Origin: RGIG8745 sp045576655
GTDB lineage: Bacteria > Bacteroidota > Bacteroidia > Bacteroidales > Bacteroidaceae
Assembly (NCBI GenBank): GCA_045576655.1
Contig: JAZNGW010000022.1
Coordinates: 259,856-323,855 of the forward strand
Length of the DNA stretch: 64,000 nt
Direction of reading: 5' to 3'
Below the pieces are notes generated by a model. It saw nothing but the letters and a program-made list of their open reading frames with translations, did no database searches and was not told the DNA's origin. The stretch's first letter is position 1, and every line of letters starts with the position of its first letter. Both the position numbers and the translations under genes were made by a program. Positions 58,533 through 64,000 of this stretch are shown one piece after another.

Positions 58533-59320
58533 GGCAGAACATGAGGCTGACAATATTAGGAAGCGGGACTTCTACGGGCGTGCCTCAAGTCGGTTGTACG
58601 TGCCCTACATGTAGTTCTGCAGATCCGCGTGATAAACGATTGAGATGTTCTTCGCTGTTGGAAGTCGACGGCTGTAGGATTTTGTTTGATTGCGGTCCGG
58701 ATTTCAGGGCGCAAATGATGGGGGTGCCTTTTGCGCAGATAGATGGAGTACTTATTACTCACGAACATTATGACCATGTAGGTGGGTTGGATGACTTGCG
58801 CCCATTCTGTAAATTTGGTGATGTGGATGTCTATGCCGAGGATTACTGTATGGAACGTTTGCGGCAACGTATCCCGTATTGTTTTACTCCTAAAGAAAGG
58901 CGTTATCCAGGAGTACCAGGTATTAATCTTGTGCAGGTGTGTCCGAATGAACCGTTTATTGTTGGCGATAAGGTTAAAGTGCTTCCTTTTAGGGTTATGC
59001 ATGGCGGTTTGCCTATCTTAGGTTATCGTATTGGCGGACTTGTATATATAACAGATATGAAAACAATTCCGGAAGAAGCGTTAGCTGCGGTGCGTGGCGC
59101 TGAAGTTTTCGTTGTTAATGCGTTGCGACATCTTGAACACAATTCGCATCAAACGATAGAAGACGCTATAGAGTTTGCGAAAAGCATGAAAGTCCGTGAG
59201 ACTTATTTAATACATATGTCACACCATGTGTTGCCTCATGAGCAGGAAGAGGCTAAGCTTCCTCTCCATTTTCATCTTGCTTATGATGGACTGGTTATAA
59301 ATATTCCATGTGATAAATAA
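58529..59320 (+). CDS. MBL-fold metal-dependent hydrolase (PhnP-like)
   Basis: 263 residues; ATG 58529 overlaps the murB stop, and a second in-frame ATG at 58541 (MRLTILGSGTSTGVP) is equally possible. The metal site THEHYDHVGGLDDLRP is at about residue 77, GCTCPTC and DCGPDF earlier in the fold and MSHHVLPHE near the end supply further ligands. It resembles PhnP-type cyclic phosphodiesterases. The two early Cys (GCTCPTCSS) suggest an extra structural zinc. The natural substrate is unknown. Confidence 0.87.
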   Translation: MRQNMRLTILGSGTSTGVPQVGCTCPTCSSADPRDKRLRCSSLLEVDGCRILFDCGPDFRAQMMGVPFAQIDGVLITHEHYDHVGGLDDLRPFCKFGDVDVYAEDYCMERLRQRIPYCFTPKERRYPGVPGINLVQVCPNEPFIVGDKVKVLPFRVMHGGLPILGYRIGGLVYITDMKTIPEEALAAVRGAEVFVVNALRHLEHNSHQTIEDAIEFAKSMKVRETYLIHMSHHVLPHEQEEAKLPLHFHLAYDGLVINIPCDK

Positions 59321-59342
59321 AATAGTATAGTAGAATATCGAT

Positions 59343-60893
59343 ATGGCAGTAGAACGAAAGTCGACAAAACGAAAGAATGCAACAGCGGATGCTCCTGTTG
59401 TAAGTGAGTATGGACGTTTGCAACCTCAGGCTCTGGAGCTGGAAGAGGCTGTTGTGGGAGCATGTTTGATAGAAAAGGATGCATTTGGAACGGTTAGTGA
59501 CATATTGAAGCCTGCGTCGTTTTATGATTCCAAGCACCAGATTATATTTGCTGCAATTCAGTCATTGGCTGCAGAAAATAAACCTGTGGATATTCTCACT
59601 GTGACGGATCAGTTGCGAAAGACGGGTGATCTCGATAACGCAGGAGGACCTTTTTATGTGGCAGAGCTTAGTCGCAAAGTTCTCAGTTCTGCTCATATTG
59701 AATATCACGCAAATATTATTGCGCAAAAGGCTTTAGCGCGCGAACTTATCACATACACAAGCAATATCCAGAGTCTGGCTTTTGACGAAGGACAGGATGT
59801 GGCGGAGTTGATGCAGATGGCTGAAGGACGCCTTTTTGAGTTGTCTAAAACAAATATGAAGAAGGATTTCACTCAAATAAATCCTGTTATTGACGAAGCT
59901 TATAAACTTTTACAAAAGGCTGCGGCACGTACTGACGGACTTAGTGGATTGTCAAGTGGATTTGATGCACTCGACAAGATGACAAGCGGATGGCAAAACT
60001 CAGATCTTGTGATTATTGCGGCGCGTCCTGCAATGGGTAAGACCGCCTTTGTGCTTTCTATGGCAAGGAATATAGCCATTACCAATCGTGTTCCTGTTGC
60101 GATGTTTTCTCTTGAAATGTCGAATGTGCAGCTTGTTAACCGTCTGATTGTTAATGTTTGTGAGATTCCTGGTGAGAAGATAAAGAGCGGACAGCTTGCT
60201 CCTTATGAGTGGGGACAGCTCGACTATAAGATACGCGAGATGTTTGATGCTCCACTTTATGTGGACGACACGCCTTCGCTGTCAGTCTTTGAGCTTAGAA
60301 CCAAAGCGCGTCGTCTTGTCCGTGATTATGGGGTTAGAATTATTATTATCGACTATTTGCAGCTGATGAACGCTAGTGGTATGTCGTATAATAGTCGCCA
60401 GGAAGAGGTTTCGACTATTTCACGCTCCCTTAAAGGATTGGCTAAGGAACTGAATATTCCAATAATAGCTCTTTCACAGCTCAATCGTAGCGTGGAGCAG
60501 AGAGTGGGGCAGGGAGGTGAAAACAACACTGCGACTAATGCGCGTCCTCAACTTTCTGACCTCCGAGAGTCTGGTGCCATCGAGCAAGATGCCGATATGG
60601 TTTGCTTTATTCATCGTCCGGAATATTATAAGATGTATAAAGACCAGCATGGTAATGACCTGCGAGGTGTAGCAGAGATAATTATAGCAAAGCATCGTAA
60701 TGGTGCTGTGGGTGATGTGAGATTGAGATTCCGTGGTGAATACGCTCGTTTTGCGAATATTGATGAAGGCGGATTGCCACCGTTCCCAGGGGAAGAAGAG
60801 GTGATTATTCAATCGCGCATGAACGAGGGGACATCACCGATGTCAGGTAATGAACAGTTTGACTCCATTACTCCGGATATGGCTCCATTTTAA
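59343..60893 (+). CDS. dnaB: Replicative DNA helicase
   Basis: 516 residues. The N-terminal DnaB domain (LELEEAVVGACLIEKDAFG) is followed by the RecA-like motor with Walker A ARPAMGKTAFVLSMARN at about residue 225, GVRIIIIDYLQLMNASG (Walker B), and the QLNRSVEQR and LRESGAIEQDADMVCFIHR motifs. The enzyme is the hexameric fork helicase. No intein is seen. It follows the MBL gene by 22 bases and ends about 110 bases before rpsP. Confidence 0.97.
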   Translation: MAVERKSTKRKNATADAPVVSEYGRLQPQALELEEAVVGACLIEKDAFGTVSDILKPASFYDSKHQIIFAAIQSLAAENKPVDILTVTDQLRKTGDLDNAGGPFYVAELSRKVLSSAHIEYHANIIAQKALARELITYTSNIQSLAFDEGQDVAELMQMAEGRLFELSKTNMKKDFTQINPVIDEAYKLLQKAAARTDGLSGLSSGFDALDKMTSGWQNSDLVIIAARPAMGKTAFVLSMARNIAITNRVPVAMFSLEMSNVQLVNRLIVNVCEIPGEKIKSGQLAPYEWGQLDYKIREMFDAPLYVDDTPSLSVFELRTKARRLVRDYGVRIIIIDYLQLMNASGMSYNSRQEEVSTISRSLKGLAKELNIPIIALSQLNRSVEQRVGQGGENNTATNARPQLSDLRESGAIEQDADMVCFIHRPEYYKMYKDQHGNDLRGVAEIIIAKHRNGAVGDVRLRFRGEYARFANIDEGGLPPFPGEEEVIIQSRMNEGTSPMSGNEQFDSITPDMAPF

Positions 60894-61003
60894 GAAAAAT
60901 GCCTCGGCATGATAATGAAATAAAAAAAATATTGTAACTTTGCCAAACCGTTACGAGATGACGGAATGTTTAATATTAATTTTATAAACAATTTCATTAA
61001 AAA

Positions 61004-61528
61004 ATGGCAACTAAAATTAGATTGCAGCGTCACGGTCGTAAGAACTACGCATTCTATTCAATCGTGATCGCAGATTCAAGAGCACCACGTGATGGTCGCT
61101 TTACTGAGAAGGTTGGTACTTACAACCCAAACACTAACCCTGCAACAATTGAACTCAACTTTGAGCGTGCTCTTCACTGGGTTCTTTGTGGTGCACAGCC
61201 AACAGACACTGTTCGTTCAATCCTTTCTAAGGAAGGCGTTTACATGAAGAAGCACCTCCTTGGCGGTGTTCAGAAGGGCGCTTTTGATGAGGCTACAGCA
61301 GAGGCTAAATTCAATGCATGGAAGGCTGAAAAAGAAAACAAGCTTAATGTTGCATTAAACAAGAAGGAAGCTGACAAAAAGGCTGCTGCAGCAGCTCGTT
61401 TGGCTGAGGAAAAGAAGGTTAAGGAAGAAATTGCAAAGAAAGTTGCTGAAAAGAAAGCTGCTGCTGTTGCAACAGAAGAGGCACCTGCAGAAGAGGCTTC
61501 AGCAGAGGAAACTCCAGTTGAAGAGTAA
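61004..61528 (+). CDS. rpsP: Ribosomal protein S16 with extended C terminus
   Basis: 174 residues, about twice the usual length. Residues 1-80 are canonical S16 (TKIRLQRHGRKNYAFYSIVI, DGRFTEKVGTYNPNTNP). The rest (100-174) is an Ala/Lys/Glu-rich helix-prone tail (NKKEADKKAAAAARLAEEKK ...) ending in a Glu/Ala run. Such tails occur in Bacteroidota S16. A TAACTTTG -7 element is at 60935-60942. It has its own terminator, so it is not in the common rimM-trmD-rplS operon here. Confidence 0.95.
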   Translation: MATKIRLQRHGRKNYAFYSIVIADSRAPRDGRFTEKVGTYNPNTNPATIELNFERALHWVLCGAQPTDTVRSILSKEGVYMKKHLLGGVQKGAFDEATAEAKFNAWKAEKENKLNVALNKKEADKKAAAAARLAEEKKVKEEIAKKVAEKKAAAVATEEAPAEEASAEETPVEE

Positions 61529-61552
61529 TTCATTCAGGTTTATCCAAATCAA

Positions 61553-61584
61553 AGAGGAGACCCCAACGGTCTCCTCTCTTTTTT
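61553..61584 (+). terminator. Intrinsic terminator of rpsP
   Basis: AGAGGAGACC (61553-61562) pairs exactly with GGTCTCCTCT (61568-61577), loop of five, then C and a T run. Confidence 0.9.
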
Positions 61585-61606
61585 AAGATATATAATAATA
61601 TAATAT

Positions 61607-63799
61607 ATGTCGTCAAAATTAAGGTTTAAGGTTGTTGATGAGGCTTTCAAGCGTAGGCCTGTCAATGTTGTGGCTCCACAGGAACGTCCGTCTGAATATT
61701 TCGGGAAGTATGTCTTTAACAAGCAGAAGATGAGGCAATATCTTAATGCGGACGTTTATGCAAAAATGTGTGATGTTATAGATAATGGTGCGCCTTTTGA
61801 CAGAACTATAGCCAATGAGGTGGCTGAAGGAATGAAAAAATGGGCTATGGAACTTGGTGTTACGCATTATACGCATTGGTTTCAACCTTTGACTGATGGT
61901 ACAGCGGAAAAGCATGATGGGTTTGTAGAACACAATGGACTTGGAGGGATGGTTGAGAAGTTTGAAGGCAAACTGCTTATTCAGCAGGAGCCTGACGCTT
62001 CTTCGTTTCCTAACGGGGGTATACGATCAACCTTCGAGGCTCGAGGGTATACAGCATGGGACCCGTCATCTCCTGTGTTTGTTTTTGGCGACACCTTGAT
62101 GATCCCTACGATTTTTATTTCTTACACAGGTGAGGCTCTTGATTATAAAGCCCCATTAAAGAAGGCTCTTAATGCGGTTGATAAGGCTGCTACGTCCGTT
62201 TGTCAATTGTTCAATCCTGAAGTTTCTAAGACTTATTGCAACCTTGGGTGGGAACAAGAGTATTTTCTTGTTGATGAAGCTCTTTATGCTGCACGTCCAG
62301 ATTTGGTCATGACTGGTCGCACTCTTATGGGGCATGATTCGGCTAAGAATCAGCAGATGGATGACCATTACTTCGGTGCTATACCTCCACGTGTCGAGGC
62401 TTTTATGCGTGATTTGGAGATTAGAGCTTTAGAGTTGGGTATACCTTGTAAGACGCGTCATAATGAAGCTGCTCCCAACCAGTTTGAGCTCGCTCCGATA
62501 TATGAAGAGGCAAACTTGGCTGTAGACCATAACATGCTGATGATGTCTTTAATGAAGGAGGTGGCTAGAGAACACCACTTCAGATGTTTGCTCCATGAGA
62601 AACCGTTTAAGGGAATTAATGGTTCTGGTAAGCATAACAATTGGTCGCTTTCTACCGATACAGGCATACAACTTTTTGCTCCAGGCAAAACGCCTATGGA
62701 CAACCTTCGCTTCGTGACTTTTGTGGTGGAGACGCTCAAAGCTGTATATGACCATAATGGGCTTCTTAAGGCTTCTATTGTCAGTGCCACAAATGCACAT
62801 CGATTAGGAGGGTATGAGGCTCCGCCTGCAATCATATCGACATTCTTAGGAAGGACGGTGTCTGACTTGCTTGACCATGTAGAAAATTCAGCAGATGAGG
62901 AAGCTCTTTCAGTTACGGGTAAGACCGCAATGCGTCTTGACATTCCTTCTATTCCGGAACTTCTTATAGACAATACGGATAGAAACCGAACGTCGCCATT
63001 CGCTTTTACAGGTAACAGATTTGAATTCCGTGCTGTAGGTTCTGTCGCTAATTGCTCTTCCGCAATGATAACTCTAAATACTGCGATGGCGCATACTTTA
63101 ACCCAGTTTCGTAATCGCGTTGATAAGTTTGTTGAACAGGGCAAATCTCTGGAGAGAGCAATACTTAATGTTGTGCGTGAAGATATTAAGTACACCCGCC
63201 CTATTCGTTTTGATGGCAATGGATATAGCAAAGAATGGTTGGAAGAGGCTGGTTTGCGTGGCTTGGACTGCGAAACTTGTTGCCCGCTCATCTATGACCG
63301 CTATCTTGATGATGATTCAGTTGAGATGTTTGAGAGCATGAAGGTTATGACCAAATATGAATTGCAGGCGCGTAATGAGATTAAGTGGGATATTTATACC
63401 AAGAAGATTCAGATTGAGGCGCGTGTCTTTGGCGACCTTTGTCTAAATCATATCATTCCTGTCGTGACGCGTTATCAGTCTGTGCTAATGGATAATGTCC
63501 GTAAGGTCATGGACGTGTTTCCTGAGGAAAAGGCGCGGAAACTCTCTGCTAATAACATAACCTTGATTGAGAAGATATCAGAACACGAGTCTTTTATCGT
63601 CGAGAATGTAAAGCGTCTTATTGACGCACGTAAGGTGGCAAATCGCATAGAGGATGAACGCCAAAAGGCTATTGCTTACCATGATACGGTGGCTCCGATG
63701 ATAGAACTTATACGTTACCATATTGACGAACTTGAAATGGTTGTTGATGACGAGATGTGGTCGTTGCCGAAATACAGGGAACTCTTATTTATAAGATAA
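61607..63799 (+). CDS. glnN: Type III glutamine synthetase
   Basis: 730 residues, the length of GSIII (about 720-730), much longer than GSI. Marks: RPSEYFGKYVFNKQKMRQYL near the start, HYTHWFQPLTDGTAEKHDGF, the catalytic NEAAPNQFELAPIYEEAN and GINGSGKHNNWSLSTDTGIQ, then NRTSPFAFTGNRFEFRAVGS. It makes glutamine from glutamate and ammonia, an important nitrogen-entry step in Bacteroidota. No amtB or glnB gene lies next to it. It begins 22 bases after the rpsP terminator and no promoter match was found in that gap. Confidence 0.95.
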   Translation: MSSKLRFKVVDEAFKRRPVNVVAPQERPSEYFGKYVFNKQKMRQYLNADVYAKMCDVIDNGAPFDRTIANEVAEGMKKWAMELGVTHYTHWFQPLTDGTAEKHDGFVEHNGLGGMVEKFEGKLLIQQEPDASSFPNGGIRSTFEARGYTAWDPSSPVFVFGDTLMIPTIFISYTGEALDYKAPLKKALNAVDKAATSVCQLFNPEVSKTYCNLGWEQEYFLVDEALYAARPDLVMTGRTLMGHDSAKNQQMDDHYFGAIPPRVEAFMRDLEIRALELGIPCKTRHNEAAPNQFELAPIYEEANLAVDHNMLMMSLMKEVAREHHFRCLLHEKPFKGINGSGKHNNWSLSTDTGIQLFAPGKTPMDNLRFVTFVVETLKAVYDHNGLLKASIVSATNAHRLGGYEAPPAIISTFLGRTVSDLLDHVENSADEEALSVTGKTAMRLDIPSIPELLIDNTDRNRTSPFAFTGNRFEFRAVGSVANCSSAMITLNTAMAHTLTQFRNRVDKFVEQGKSLERAILNVVREDIKYTRPIRFDGNGYSKEWLEEAGLRGLDCETCCPLIYDRYLDDDSVEMFESMKVMTKYELQARNEIKWDIYTKKIQIEARVFGDLCLNHIIPVVTRYQSVLMDNVRKVMDVFPEEKARKLSANNITLIEKISEHESFIVENVKRLIDARKVANRIEDERQKAIAYHDTVAPMIELIRYHIDELEMVVDDEMWSLPKYRELLFIR

Positions 63800-63852
63800 T
63801 TCCGGCTCTGAAAGTTTTTTTGAGTGTTTTGTGCGATTTTCTCTTGAAAGTT

Positions 63853-63883
63853 TTTGTGAGTTTGGATAAAAGTTGTACCTTTG
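63853..63883 (+). promoter_or_regulatory. Promoter of tRNA-Val
   Basis: TTTG (63853-63856), 19 bases, TACCTTTG (63876-63883); start expected near 63890, 15 bases before the tRNA. Confidence 0.8.
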
Positions 63884-63904
63884 CACTCGCTTTCGGAAAT
63901 GAAG

Positions 63905-63979
63905 GGGCGTTTAGCTCAGCTGGTTCAGAGCATCTGCCTTACAAGCAGAGGGTCGGCGGTTCGAATCCGTCAACGCCCA
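63905..63979 (+). tRNA. tRNA-Val (UAC)
   Basis: Acceptor arms GGGCGTT (63905-63911) and AACGCCC (63972-63978), discriminator A at 63979. D arm AGCTCAGCTGGTTCAGAGC, anticodon TAC inside CTGCCTTACAAGCAG, T arm GGCGGTTCGAATCCGTC. CCA is not encoded. The gene may be the first of a tRNA cluster cut by the window end. Confidence 0.95.
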
Positions 63980-64000
63980 CACGGCAATGATACATATGGT

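Overview
The window looks like a chromosomal segment of a Bacteroidales bacterium, most likely Prevotella-like. Supporting evidence is a repeated promoter form (TTTG, 19-21 bases, TAnnTTTG), many proteins from families largely confined to Bacteroidota (DUF4270, DUF4494, DUF4374, DUF3256, DUF4348, DUF6169, HU-like proteins of the PF18291 type), a type III glutamine synthetase, an aromatic DAHP synthase-chorismate mutase fusion and a CcsBA cytochrome c maturation fusion. No phage, transposase, rRNA operon or CRISPR array was seen. Family names are recalled from sequence patterns; no search was run.

Layout. 1-5.5 kb: the end of a CNNM/CBS protein, a DoxX protein, then a cobalamin riboswitch driving a TonB-dependent receptor and a surface lipoprotein, probably a vitamin B12 uptake pair. 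5.6-9.8 kb: an accessory stretch with a DUF6169 pair, an HU-like protein, a small HTH regulator with a stand-alone HsdR-N nuclease-like protein, and a decayed AAA_4/AlbA-type gene. 9.8-13.7 kb: GNAT, CcsBA and a Rid/chorismatase-like protein. 13.8-19.9 kb: a Phe/Tyr-rich leader peptide attenuator, then pheA, an aromatic aminotransferase and DAHP synthase-chorismate mutase; cobQ overlaps the last of these and a cobD-type decarboxylase follows. cbiB lies at 22.6 kb. CobQ, CobD and CbiB act at consecutive stages of cobalamin assembly, which ties this region to the riboswitch at the left end. 20-27.8 kb also holds envelope proteins, a candidate structured ncRNA, a flippase and a glycosyltransferase. 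27.9-46 kb: tRNA-Cys, tilS, an ECF sigma factor and housekeeping genes (alaS, rpmE2, rluA-type, yggS), PAP2, a double GH43 enzyme and an outer-membrane gene interrupted by an amber codon. 44-64 kb: yebC, pheT, a large secreted repeat protein, oxyR, a DUF4270/GT5-like pair, pheS, murB, an MBL hydrolase, dnaB, rpsP, glnN and tRNA-Val.

The most unusual signal is a family of five intergenic arrays (about 7.1, 22.4, 29.8, 49.1 and 55.4 kb) made of short palindromes of 13 or 14 bases separated by 8-base spacers. This gives a pitch of 21 or 22 bp, two helical turns. The palindrome arms differ between units and loci but stay self-complementary, as if the dyad itself is selected. The Phe/Tyr leader attenuator, the alternative hairpins in the pheT leader and the minus-strand ncRNA at 22.0-22.3 kb are further regulatory elements worth checking.
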